Positions 15,971-23,278 of a stretch of DNA of 45,327 bases are shown one piece after another. The DNA lies in assembly GCA_030039755.1 (NCBI GenBank), contig JASHUY010000131.1, positions 1 through 45,327 of the forward strand. Reading direction: 5' to 3'. Position 1 is the stretch's first letter; the number at the start of each line of letters is the position of its first letter. Below the pieces are notes generated by a model. That model made no database searches. It was not told the origin of the DNA and worked only from the letters and a program-made list of their open reading frames with translations. The DNA comes from Acidimicrobiales bacterium (GTDB taxonomy: Bacteria; Actinomycetota; Acidimicrobiia; Acidimicrobiales; RAAP-2). Both the position numbers and the translations under genes were made by a program.

Positions 15971-16010
15971 ACCCTGTCCGAACTTGTTCAGGGCCTGCCA
16001 GAACTTGTCA
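15971..16010. repeat. imperfect 20-bp direct repeat between convergent genes
   Basis: CCTGTCCGAACTTGTTCAGG and CCTGCCAGAACTTGTCAG lie head to tail just after the stop codon of the ParB-like gene. Possible remnant of duplication; no terminator-like U tract. Confidence 0.5.
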
Positions 16011-16565
16011 GTTCCCTTCGCCCGCTCCCCTCGCCGCCTGCGGCGCCGACCGGCGACGGGCGCCGTCCTGTCGCGTGGACGACGTCGTCGGGCGGACCCT
16101 CGGGGGGTCGGCGATGCGGCACGGAATGTCCTCGTCCTCGTCGAGGTGGTAGCTGGCGCAGATCCGGTGGTACCCGTCGGCCACCGTCATCGAGACGTCC
16201 GCCACGAGCGCGCCACGTACGAGGAGCACCGGGCTCAGCCGTTCGCCCAGACGCACCTTCCGGAGGTCTTTGATGACCTCGGGGTTCTCCGGGCTCAGGA
16301 GCGGGAGCCGGCTCGCACGCAACAGGTCCTTCGCCTTCCGATGGATGATCGGCGCGTCCTTGAGCGCCTTGACCATGCGATCGACGTCCGGTTCGTCGAG
16401 AAGAAGGCTCAGGTAGTCGTGCGCCGCGGGGTAGTCGCGCTCGTCCGGCTCCTCCTTCCAGTGCTCCGTCGGCGTGCCGGGGTCCGAGTGGTCCCCATGG
16501 TCCCCGTGGTCCGCGCGGTCCCCTCGCCGCCCCGTCGACCCCTTGCGCTTGTCAGGTTTCGCCAT
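16008..16565 (-). CDS. ParB-like-fold small conserved protein
   Basis: 185 aa. Residues about 45-155 are conserved-looking: DYLSLLLDEPDVDRMVKAL, then RKAKDLLRASRLPLLSPEN, then LGERLSPVLLVRG and TVADGYHRICASYHLDEDEDIPC. The ADGYHRICA stretch recalls the GxHR-type motif of ParB/sulfiredoxin-like folds. The N-terminus is a charged tail with a DHGDHGDH repeat encoded by four 9-bp units. The ATG at 16563-16565 overlaps the aquaporin stop by 14 nt, so it is the second gene of that operon. DNA binding or nuclease activity is not supported by anything beyond fold resemblance. Function unknown. Confidence 0.65.
   Translation of the reverse strand: MAKPDKRKGSTGRRGDRADHGDHGDHSDPGTPTEHWKEEPDERDYPAAHDYLSLLLDEPDVDRMVKALKDAPIIHRKAKDLLRASRLPLLSPENPEVIKDLRKVRLGERLSPVLLVRGALVADVSMTVADGYHRICASYHLDEDEDIPCRIADPPRVRPTTSSTRQDGARRRSAPQAARGAGEGN
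16488..16523 (-). repeat. 4 x 9-bp tandem repeat in the ParB-like gene
   Basis: Units GTGGTCCCC, ATGGTCCCC, GTGGTCCGC, GCGGTCCCC on the plus strand; encodes the DHG/DHG/DRA-type repeats near the N-terminus. Confidence 0.85.
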
Positions 16566-17550
16566 GCTCAACCGCCTCTCTGCTCGAGCTTCCTTGTGGC
16601 CCCGGCTGGGGAGCTCCCGGCTGGGGGGCTTGCCCGGCTTGCCCGCTGGCCGCTCCCCTCATCGGGAGGAACGCCGAAAGCGATCCTTGCGCCGCGCGCG
16701 TGGCGGTGGGGTCCCGGCCGCGCCCGCGCATGACGTAGGCGATGCCGACCGCGGCGAGCATGCCGATCGTCGGTCCTGCGAGGTATACCCAGACATGTGC
16801 GTAGTCGCCGCTCACGATCTCCGGCCCGAGCGAGCGAGCGGGATTCATCGACGCGCCGCTGACCGGGCTCGACCACAGTCCCGCGAGCGAGATGTAGCCG
16901 GCCACCGCCAGCGCGGAGAGCGGGCCGACGTTCTGGGCGCCCGACGCGGTGCCGAGAATCGTGGTGACGAGGCCGCAGGTGAGCACCGCTTCCATCCACA
17001 TCGCGCGGATGTTCGACACGTGCGCGCCGGGCACCGTCGCGCCGAGCCCGCCCACCTTTCCGAGCAGCGCCCACAGGAAGAGGCACGCGAGGATGGCGCC
17101 GACGACCTGGGCGACGATGTAGAGCGGGGTCCGCCGCCAGGGAAATTCGTTTCGCAAGGCGAAGGCGATCGTCACCACCGGGTTCAAGTGTGCGCCGGAC
17201 ACCGCGCCGATGGCGAGGATGATCGCCATGACCATGAGGGCCGGCGCGACGACCTGCGCGCCCCTGCTGACCGTGCTCCCGTAGACGGCGGCGACCATCC
17301 CGCCGCCCGCGGCGACCAGAACGAGGAAGAACGTGCCGACGATCTCGGCGAGGATCCGCCGCCACTCGTAGGACAGGTTGCCGAAGTCCTGCTCCCACGG
17401 GGCCGGTCGACGCACCCCGGCGCTCTTGAGGAGCGAGGAGATCTCACCGATGGTGGCCGGTTGCGAGGCCATCGACTGCGTTGCCGTCGCGGCCGTCGGT
17501 GCCACCGTGTGCTCCGGCACCTGTTCTGCAGGCGCGCTCACCTCGGGCAT
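16552..17550 (-). CDS. MIP-family aquaporin/glycerol channel
   Basis: 332 aa with six transmembrane helices between about residues 63 and 280. The two pore half-helices carry SGAHLNPVV (Asn123-Pro124-Val125) and SGASMNPARS (Asn236-Pro237-Ala238); the first is NPV rather than the usual NPA. The Arg after the second NPA, part of the selectivity filter, is kept. The first 60 residues are a cytoplasmic extension rich in Ala/Pro/Thr, longer than in typical aquaporins, and the last 50 are Gly/Pro/Gln rich. ATG 17548-17550 is preceded by a GGGGGG purine tract. It is translationally coupled to a ParB-like protein. Water versus glycerol or small neutral solute transport cannot be decided. Confidence 0.85.
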   Translation of the reverse strand: MPEVSAPAEQVPEHTVAPTAATATQSMASQPATIGEISSLLKSAGVRRPAPWEQDFGNLSYEWRRILAEIVGTFFLVLVAAGGGMVAAVYGSTVSRGAQVVAPALMVMAIILAIGAVSGAHLNPVVTIAFALRNEFPWRRTPLYIVAQVVGAILACLFLWALLGKVGGLGATVPGAHVSNIRAMWMEAVLTCGLVTTILGTASGAQNVGPLSALAVAGYISLAGLWSSPVSGASMNPARSLGPEIVSGDYAHVWVYLAGPTIGMLAAVGIAYVMRGRGRDPTATRAAQGSLSAFLPMRGAASGQAGQAPQPGAPQPGPQGSSSREAVEHGET

Positions 17551-17679
17551 CCGCGTCCCCCCTTCCGACGTCGCTTCGCAAGATCCCCGATCGCTCAGGC
17601 CTACGCCGCGCGCTCCATGGTACGTCGGGCGCGGTGTGCGGGTCGCCGTCCGGCAGCCTGCGCCTGCAGGTCGACTTCG

Positions 17680-18624
17680 TCAGGCCTGCGCGCGATCCGC
17701 GGCGAACCGGCGCCCGGCTCCAACCGGTGCACCGGTCTCGTGCCCGTCTTCCTCGGCTGTCGCCGTCGCGCCCACGGCCGCGGACGTCTCAGGCATCGAA
17801 GGTCCGGTCGCGAGCCACACGTGCCAGCGATGTCTCGAGACCAGGAGCACGACCACTCCGGCCACCGCCAACGCAAGGCCGGCAGCTTCGACGAGCACGT
17901 CGCCGAGCTGGCCGGGATAGGCGAGCCAGAGCTTCTCGTCGAGCACCCGCTCGATGCCCCACAACACCATGCCGGTGCCGATGACGGTGCCCGCCGGCGC
18001 CGCCATGCCGGAGGCGGAGGCGGAGGCGGAGGCGGCGCGGTCCGCGACGAGCCGCCCGATCCGGCGCTCGACGACGATCAGCGCGCAGAAGATCGCGAAG
18101 TCCTCCGCCGCCTGGAAGATCGGGACCGGAAGGCGCTTTCCGACCTCTCCCGCGTAGTACATCCCGAACCACTGGTGGGTCGGGTGCCCACCTCCGGCGT
18201 ACATGAGCTGCGGCCCGAGGAGGCGTCCCATCGCCCATGCCGACGCCAGGACCGGGGCGACGACGTCCATCGCGGCACCGAAGCGGAGCTGCGGACAGCG
18301 CCTCCTGGCCACGAGCACGCCGGTCGGAACCGCGAGCAGGAGGCCGCCCCACGACGAGAGCCCTCCGTGCCACACGGCGAGCACCTGGGCGGGATCGGCA
18401 CGGTAGTAGGAGAGGTTGGCGAGCACGTGCATCAGGCGGGCGCCGACGACGGCGGCGATCGTGACCCAGACGAAGAGCGCCAACACCCAGTTGGTGGGAT
18501 AGCCGCGCGCCCGCAGGCGCCGCTCGAAGTAGCGGTACGCGAACCAGAAAGTGACCGCGAGGCCGAGCCCGTACGTGTGCACCAACAGCGGACCGATGTG
18601 GAAGGCGACGGGAACGGGCCTCAC
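17680..18624 (-). CDS. divergent prolipoprotein diacylglyceryl transferase (Lgt) homologue
   Basis: 314 aa, multi-pass membrane protein. The N-terminus PVAFHIGPLLVHTYGLGLAVTF, the HGGLSSWGGLL motif (His86 equivalent to the conserved His) and MGRLLGPQL (Arg134) match Lgt, which transfers diacylglyceryl from phosphatidylglycerol to lipobox Cys. The canonical GR-x-GNF-x-NGE block reads GRLLGPQLMYAGGG, so conserved Asn and Glu residues are not evident, and activity is doubtful. The loop near residues 195-206 is an Ala-Ser run encoded by GGAGGC repeats. The last 45 residues are a hydrophilic tail. GTG start at 18622-18624. It may be a paralogue with altered function; the true lgt could lie elsewhere. 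Confidence 0.72.
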   Translation of the reverse strand: MRPVPVAFHIGPLLVHTYGLGLAVTFWFAYRYFERRLRARGYPTNWVLALFVWVTIAAVVGARLMHVLANLSYYRADPAQVLAVWHGGLSSWGGLLLAVPTGVLVARRRCPQLRFGAAMDVVAPVLASAWAMGRLLGPQLMYAGGGHPTHQWFGMYYAGEVGKRLPVPIFQAAEDFAIFCALIVVERRIGRLVADRAASASASASGMAAPAGTVIGTGMVLWGIERVLDEKLWLAYPGQLGDVLVEAAGLALAVAGVVVLLVSRHRWHVWLATGPSMPETSAAVGATATAEEDGHETGAPVGAGRRFAADRAQA

Positions 18625-18707
18625 CGGTCAAGTATCCCCCGCCTGCGCCGGGGAGGAGAACGCGCCCCGGGGACGGCGCCGCGCGGGGCAGCCGGCGGCG
18701 CGGCGGA

Positions 18708-19937
18708 TCAGGGCCGCCCGGCCCCCGCGAATGTTGTCCCGAACCGCACGGGGTCGATCCGAACGACTGTGCCGGGGAACGTCGCCTCGATCATCATTCC
18801 GCCGCCGACGTACATGGCGACGTGGACGCTGCCACCGGGCCCGTAGAAGAGCAGGTCACCCGGCTGGAGGTCCGATATCGGCACCGGGGTGCTGTCGGCC
18901 ATCTGCGCGCCCGAGTAGTGGGGGAGGTAGACGCCTTCCTGCCCCCACGCCCAGGCGGTGAGGCCGGAGCAGTCGAAGCCGCCCCCCGGGTCCTCGGCGC
19001 CCCAGACGTAGGGAACCCCGAGCTGGGTCTCGGCAGCCTGGACGGCCTGCCCACCCGCCCCGTCCGCGGCCGGGGGTGGCGGGGATGTCGCTGTCGGTGT
19101 CGCGGTTGCGGTCGCTGTTGCGGTCGTGGTTGTGGTTGTGGTTGTGGTTGTGGACGTGGGGGCAGGAGCCGCCGCGGCCAGCTGTGCGCGGGCGGCCGCC
19201 TGCGCCGCCGCGGCGGCGAGGGCCGCGCGGGCCGCCGCCTGCGCGGCCGCCTCGGCGGCGGCCTGCTGCTGTGCGATCAGGGACGCGATCTCGCCCTTCA
19301 CCTGGGCGAGCGCGGCGTTCTCCTGTACCTCGAGTGTCTGACCCTTCTGGTAGGCGTCACGCGCTGTCGTGACAGCCTGTGCCGCCTGGGTGTCCTCGCT
19401 CCGAAGAGTTTGGCGTTGGGCGTCCAGTTGCGCGATCGCCGTGTGCAGGTCTGCCATCGAGGTGTTCAGGTTCCCGGTGAGGACCTGGCTGTACACCGAG
19501 GAGTCCATGGCCGATGTCTGGTTGGTCGAGAACAGCGCGTCGGCGGCGGCAGAGGTCCCCCCCGACACGTACGCCTCGATCGCCGCCTTGTGGAGCACCA
19601 CCTTGTCGTTGGCGATCTTGCCGGTGGATCGCCGGATCTGCTCCTCGGTCGCCCCGATCTGCGAGTCGATCGACGCCTTCTTCTCGAGCGCGGCCTCGTA
19701 ACGCTGGTCCAGCGCGTCGATCTGCTGGCCGGTCTGCTGGATCTCCGCCTCGATCTCGGCCGCCTTCGCCTGCTCAGCCGACAACGAGCCTGTCGCCCCG
19801 GCGCTCGCGGTCGAGATCGCCACCGGCACCGCCACGGCCAGGAGCCCGGCGACCGGCAGCAGGCGGAGGAGGTGAAGGAGGCGGATCGGCTCCGGGTGGC
19901 GCGTCGTCGGGCGCGAACTCCCCCCAGGGCCAGTCAC
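18708..19937 (-). CDS. secreted NlpC/P60 peptidoglycan endopeptidase with coiled coil
   Basis: 409 aa from GTG 19937. Residues about 20-50 are a signal peptide (LLRLLPVAGLLAVAVPVAI ... ASA). Residues 55-250 are a long coiled coil (KAAEIEAEIQQTGQQIDAL onward), with an Ala-rich stretch at 230-255 and a Thr/Ala linker (TTTTTTTTTTATATAT) encoded by GTTGTG-type repeats. The catalytic domain follows: YVWGAEDPGGGFDCSGLTAWAW (Cys), GDLLFYG, SVHVAMYVG (His). This is the RipA/CwlO-like layout used to cut peptide stems during cell separation. A promoter with upstream GTAACC boxes is predicted. A longer in-frame start (TTG near 20003) exists but adds no sensible signal. Confidence 0.87.
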   Translation of the reverse strand: MTGPGGSSRPTTRHPEPIRLLHLLRLLPVAGLLAVAVPVAISTASAGATGSLSAEQAKAAEIEAEIQQTGQQIDALDQRYEAALEKKASIDSQIGATEEQIRRSTGKIANDKVVLHKAAIEAYVSGGTSAAADALFSTNQTSAMDSSVYSQVLTGNLNTSMADLHTAIAQLDAQRQTLRSEDTQAAQAVTTARDAYQKGQTLEVQENAALAQVKGEIASLIAQQQAAAEAAAQAAARAALAAAAAQAAARAQLAAAAPAPTSTTTTTTTTTTATATATATPTATSPPPPAADGAGGQAVQAAETQLGVPYVWGAEDPGGGFDCSGLTAWAWGQEGVYLPHYSGAQMADSTPVPISDLQPGDLLFYGPGGSVHVAMYVGGGMMIEATFPGTVVRIDPVRFGTTFAGAGRP

Positions 19938-20018
19938 AATGCATGAGATTGTTACGCAAATAGCCGCATGAGGCAACCCAGTTTGTCGAAATGTTTTCCA
20001 CAAGTTCCCACCGGAGGT

Positions 20019-20119
20019 AGGAAATCCCCGGCATCCACCCTGGTCAACAAGTTATTTAGGTTACAGAAACATCTGGCAAAGGTTACGCCCCACGCGCGTT
20101 GCGCTGAAATGAAGGTTAC
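20019..20119 (-). promoter_or_regulatory. predicted promoter of the NlpC/P60 gene with phased GTAACC boxes
   Basis: Minus strand: TTGACC (20047-20042), 17-nt spacer, TTTCCT (20024-20019). Upstream of the -35 lie GTAACC boxes at 20064-20059, 20086-20081 and 20119-20114, spaced 22 and 33 bp, i.e. two and three 11-bp turns on one helix face. GTAAC also occurs at 19955-19951. GTAAC-type direct repeats are known for the MtrA response regulator, which controls cell-wall hydrolases. Confidence 0.5.
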
Positions 20120-20204
20120 GGTTGCGGTGCAATGGAGAGTCGCTTGGACTACGGCCGTCCCTGGAAGGCTGAACAGGGGCTTCCGCCGTCCAGGCCTCCC
20201 GAGC

Positions 20205-20210
20205 CAAGCT
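20205..20210 (+). promoter_or_regulatory. -10 box of the CitE-like gene (leaderless)
   Basis: CAAGCT lies 6 nt before ATG 20217; there is no good Shine-Dalgarno sequence. Same spacing as the other leaderless genes here. Confidence 0.35.
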
Positions 20211-20216
20211 GTCGGA

Positions 20217-21155
20217 ATGTCGCATCGATCCCGGGATCTTCCCCGCAGGTCGTGCCTGTCCACCCCGGGCTCGACCGGGAGGTTCCTCGCGAAGGCACCG
20301 TCGGTGCCCGCGGACATGACGCTCCTCGACCTCGAGGACTCGGTCGCTCCGGCCGAGAAGGTGGCCGCCCGCCGGAAGGTGGTCGACGCGATCAAGAACC
20401 TCGCGTGGGACGACCGCGTGCTGTGCGTGCGCGTGAACGCATGGGACACGGAATGGACGTACGGCGACGTGATCGAGGTGGTGGGCGACGCGGGGGAGCG
20501 CCTCGACGAGGTCATGCTGCCCAAAGTGCGGTCGGGCGACGAGGTGGTCGCGCTCGACCTGCTGCTCACCCAGGTCGAGAAGAGCTCCGGGCTGCCGGCA
20601 GGCCACGTCGGCATCGAGGCTCAGGTCGAGACCGCGCGGGGGCTCGTCAACGTCGAGGAGATCTGCGCCGCCTCGCCGCGTCTCGAGGCGATCGTCTTCG
20701 GCCCGGCGGACTTCGCCGCGTCCGTCCAGATGCCGGTCCTGACCGGTGGGGTCGCGGTCGCGGACTATCCCGGCGACCACTTCCACTACGTCTACTCGAA
20801 GATCCTCGTCGCCGGCCGCGCGAACGGGCTGCAGGTGATCGACGGCCCGTACCTCTACGTCCGCGACCTCGACGGTCTGCGGGACTACGCGCAACGCACG
20901 CGCTTCCTCGGCTACGACGGCAAGTGGGCGCTCACGCCGGACCAGGTCGACGTGCTGAACGAGGTGTACTCGCCGACCCAGGAGCAGTTCGACCGCGCGT
21001 GGGACGTCCTCGACGCCTACCGCAAGGCGACCCGGGAAGACGCGAGGGGCGCGGTGATGTTCGGCGACGAGATGATCGACGAGGCGAGCCGGAAGATGGC
21101 TCAGAAGCTCGTCTTCCGAGGCGAGCGCGCAGGCCTGCGGCGATCGGCGAGCTGA
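20217..21155 (+). CDS. HpcH/HpaI-type CitE-like lyase (malyl-CoA/citramalyl-CoA lyase family)
   Basis: 312 aa, full family length. Motifs: RRSCLSTPGSTGRFLAKA at the N-terminus, TLLDLEDSVAPAEK (metal-binding acidic site), CVRVNAWDTEW, VMLPKVRSG, GIEAQVETARGLVNVEEI (catalytic Glu region) and VFGPADFAAS. The family cleaves or forms C-C bonds of beta-hydroxyacyl-CoA thioesters (malyl-CoA, beta-methylmalyl-CoA, citramalyl-CoA) or acts as a thioesterase. The substrate cannot be fixed here, and there are no CoA-pathway neighbours immediately around it. ATG 20217 was chosen because family similarity begins a few residues later and a -10 box lies 6 nt upstream. Confidence 0.82.
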   Translation: MSHRSRDLPRRSCLSTPGSTGRFLAKAPSVPADMTLLDLEDSVAPAEKVAARRKVVDAIKNLAWDDRVLCVRVNAWDTEWTYGDVIEVVGDAGERLDEVMLPKVRSGDEVVALDLLLTQVEKSSGLPAGHVGIEAQVETARGLVNVEEICAASPRLEAIVFGPADFAASVQMPVLTGGVAVADYPGDHFHYVYSKILVAGRANGLQVIDGPYLYVRDLDGLRDYAQRTRFLGYDGKWALTPDQVDVLNEVYSPTQEQFDRAWDVLDAYRKATREDARGAVMFGDEMIDEASRKMAQKLVFRGERAGLRRSAS

Positions 21156-21195
21156 GCCGTCCGGGCTCTCGAGAGGCGACCGGCACGCCACTGCG

Positions 21196-21243
21196 CAGCC
21201 CATGCTCACGGGCCGGCGACAGCCGATGCTCACGGGCCGGCGA
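21196..21243. repeat. 2 x 24-bp tandem duplication at the 3' end of a methyltransferase gene
   Basis: Copies at 21196-21219 and 21220-21243 differ by one base (CAGCCC/CAGCCG start). The second copy contains the stop codon and last codons of the gene ending at 21230. Confidence 0.92.
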
Positions 21244-21883
21244 CGGCTCTCCGCGCGAGGACGGTCACGAGTGGCGGGAGCACGATCGGGTCGTTCCCGG
21301 GATCGACACCGGTCAGGCCCTCGAGGTAGGACGCGACCGGCCCCGGTCCTGCGCCCGCCGGCGCCTCGGCCCACGCGTCCTCGAGCACGAGGCCCGCGCG
21401 GCGTACGAGCGCCGGCAGCAGGGCACCCACGTCCGGGTCGCGCGCGTCGGGCATCGAGAGCGGTCGGCCGTCGACACGTCCTGCAGAGGTGACGGGCTCT
21501 TGTGCGACGACCCAGCCCCCGGCTCTGACCGCCTCGGCCATTCTCCCGAGCACGGCGACGGGATCGGTCACGTGGAGCAGGAGGAAGCGACAGAAGGCGA
21601 GGTCGACGGGCTCGGGCAGGCGAAGGTCCTCGGCGCGCTGGGTGATCGCGAGGACCTGGCTGTGCGCCGAGGCCGCGCGGGCGGTCTCGTCTCTCGCGAC
21701 GGGGTCGCTGTCGACCGCGTAGACCCTGCCGTTCCTGCCCACGATCTCGGCCAACGCCACGGCGACGTCACCCGCTCCTGCGCCGACGTCCACGACTCTC
21801 CAGCCCGCGCCGACCGCCAGGCGGTCGAGTGCCGTGGCCAACGGGCGGCGGTAGACGTCGTTACGCAGCACGGGCGCATCCAT
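21230..21883 (-). CDS. class I SAM-dependent methyltransferase
   Basis: 217 aa. Motif I VVDVGAGAGDVAVALAEIVG (about residues 30-49), acidic VYAVDSDPVAR, then EDLRLPEPVDLAFCRFLLLHV (motif IV) and GGWVVAQEP. The lead-in MDAPVLRNDVYRRPLATALDRL matches UbiE/Coq5-like small methyltransferases. Substrate unknown. It is convergent with the CitE-like gene and divergent from a conserved hypothetical gene. The 3' end is affected by a 24-bp tandem duplication. Confidence 0.78.
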   Translation of the reverse strand: MDAPVLRNDVYRRPLATALDRLAVGAGWRVVDVGAGAGDVAVALAEIVGRNGRVYAVDSDPVARDETARAASAHSQVLAITQRAEDLRLPEPVDLAFCRFLLLHVTDPVAVLGRMAEAVRAGGWVVAQEPVTSAGRVDGRPLSMPDARDPDVGALLPALVRRAGLVLEDAWAEAPAGAGPGPVASYLEGLTGVDPGNDPIVLPPLVTVLARRAVAGP

Positions 21884-21909
21884 GCGCGGCGACGGTAGCC
21901 TCCGACGGC

Positions 21910-22347
21910 GTGAAGGTCACGATGATGCTCTGCGACGCCGCGCAGGTCGCGGACGGCAAGCTCTACATCCTGGGCGGCGGCTGGTCGATGACGGGGCCGG
22001 ACCCGGTGCCGTCCGCCGTCGCGTTGAAGATCGAGGTCGACTGGAACGAGGCTGATAGGGCGCACCATTGGGAGCTCTTCTTGGAGGACGCCGACGGCCG
22101 CCCGGTGCTGGTGCAGACCCCGGACGGGTCCCAGCCCGTGGAGGTGCGCGGCGAGTTCACCGTGAGCCATCCGCCCACGGTGCCGGAGGGCTCGCCGATC
22201 GACGTCGCCCTCGCGGTCAACATGGGGCCCATCCCGCTGCCGCCCGGCGCGCGCTACACCTGGCGGCTGACCATCGACGGCGAGCCGCTGCCCGGGGCCG
22301 ACCTCCGGTTCACCACCCGTCCCCGGCCCGCGGCCGACGCGGATTGA
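21910..22347 (+). CDS. conserved actinobacterial hypothetical protein (DUF6941-like)
   Basis: 145 aa, cytoplasmic. Begins MKVTMMLCDAAQVADGKLYILGGGW, a start I associate with a widespread uncharacterised actinobacterial family (DUF6941), followed by a beta-rich body (HHWELFLEDADGRPV, GEFTVSHPPTVPEGSPIDVALAVNMGP, YTWRLTIDGEPL). GTG 21910; TAGCCT (21896-21901) lies 8 nt upstream as a possible leaderless -10 box. The stop is immediately followed by the GTG of MutY, so the two are co-transcribed. Function unknown. Confidence 0.7.
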   Translation: MKVTMMLCDAAQVADGKLYILGGGWSMTGPDPVPSAVALKIEVDWNEADRAHHWELFLEDADGRPVLVQTPDGSQPVEVRGEFTVSHPPTVPEGSPIDVALAVNMGPIPLPPGARYTWRLTIDGEPLPGADLRFTTRPRPAADAD

Positions 22348-23250
22348 GTGAGCGGGACCGCACCGGACGGTCGCGAGCTGGAGCTCGAGCTGGAGCTCGA
22401 GCGCGTGCGCGGCGCCGTTCTGCGTGCCGCCCCGGACCTGTGGCGGGACCTCCCGTGGCGTGAGACGAGGGACCCGTGGTTCGTCCTCGTGAGCGAGGTG
22501 ATGCTTCAGCAGACCCAAGCACCACGAGTCGTCGAGCCGTTTCGACGGTTCGTCGCGAGGTTCCCGACGCCGGCCGCGTGCGCCGACGCCGGAGCTGCTG
22601 AGGTCGTCCGTGCGTGGGCGGGGTTGGGGTACAACCGCCGCGCGCTGAATCTTCATCGGACCGCGGTCGTGCTCGTCGAGCGGCACCTCGGCCGGGTGCC
22701 CGACGACCTCGACGCGTTGCTCGACCTCCCGGGCATCGGCCCGTACACGGCTCGTGCGGTGCTGGCCTTCGCCTACGGCCACGCGACCGGCGTGGTGGAC
22801 ACGAACGTCGCGAGGGTGCTCGCCCGGGCGGTCGCCGGGCGCCCGCTGGGCAAGGTGGAGGCCCAGCGGCTCGCGGACCGCCTCGTGCCGACCGGGCACC
22901 CCTGGCAGTTCAACCAGGCGATGTTCGACCTCGGCGCGCGCTGCTGCACGGCGCGCGCACCACGTTGCGAAGCCTGCCCGCTGGCGGCCGGCTGCAAGTG
23001 GGCGGGAGACCCCGTCGGGTCGGCCGACCCCGCTGCCGCGTATCGCCGCCGTCAGGCGGCGTTCGCGGGTTCTGACCGGCAAGGCCGTGGCCGGTTGGTC
23101 GCCGCGCTGCGTCGTGCACCGGTCGCAGAGCGGGCGCTGGCCGACGCGGCCGGATGGCCCGACGACGAGCCCCGTGCCCTGCGCATCGCGGGTGCGCTGG
23201 TGGACGAAGGGATTGCGTGCTGGCAGGAACGGTTCCTCGCACTCGCGTGA
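22348..23250 (+). CDS. mutY: A/G-specific adenine glycosylase
   Basis: 300 aa. Removes adenine mispaired with 8-oxoguanine in base-excision repair. Visible: SEVMLQQTQ (catalytic Glu), helix-hairpin-helix LPGIGPYTARAV, VVDTNVARVL (catalytic Asp) and the 4Fe-4S loop C-x6-C-x2-C-x5-C in CTARAPRCEACPLAAGC. The C-terminal NUDIX-like 8-oxoG-recognition domain of long MutY proteins is replaced by about 70 residues of unrecognised sequence, as in shorter actinobacterial MutY. Starts GTG directly after the upstream TGA. The N-terminus contains an ELELELE run from a GAGCTG/GAGCTC repeat. It shares the oxidised-guanine theme with the 8-oxoguanine-deaminase-like gene, though they are 15 kb apart. Confidence 0.92.
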   Translation: MSGTAPDGRELELELELERVRGAVLRAAPDLWRDLPWRETRDPWFVLVSEVMLQQTQAPRVVEPFRRFVARFPTPAACADAGAAEVVRAWAGLGYNRRALNLHRTAVVLVERHLGRVPDDLDALLDLPGIGPYTARAVLAFAYGHATGVVDTNVARVLARAVAGRPLGKVEAQRLADRLVPTGHPWQFNQAMFDLGARCCTARAPRCEACPLAAGCKWAGDPVGSADPAAAYRRRQAAFAGSDRQGRGRLVAALRRAPVAERALADAAGWPDDEPRALRIAGALVDEGIACWQERFLALA

Positions 23251-23266
23251 AGCGCGTAGACGCGGA

Positions 23267-23272
23267 TACCTT
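23267..23272 (+). promoter_or_regulatory. -10 box of the MBL-fold gene (leaderless)
   Basis: TACCTT lies 6 nt before ATG 23279. No Shine-Dalgarno sequence. Promoter is inside the short gap after mutY. Confidence 0.45.
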
Positions 23273-23278
23273 GTCGTG

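Noticed and set aside
18822-19946. Plus-strand frame opposite the NlpC/P60 gene rich in Gly/Arg/Cys
   Set aside because: Shadow of the coiled coil and Thr/Ala linker; no start signal or homology.
19938-20216. Possible c-di-AMP (ydaO-type) riboswitch before the NlpC/P60 gene, as often seen for such genes
   Set aside because: The conserved core segments are not visible; GTAACC boxes explain the region better.
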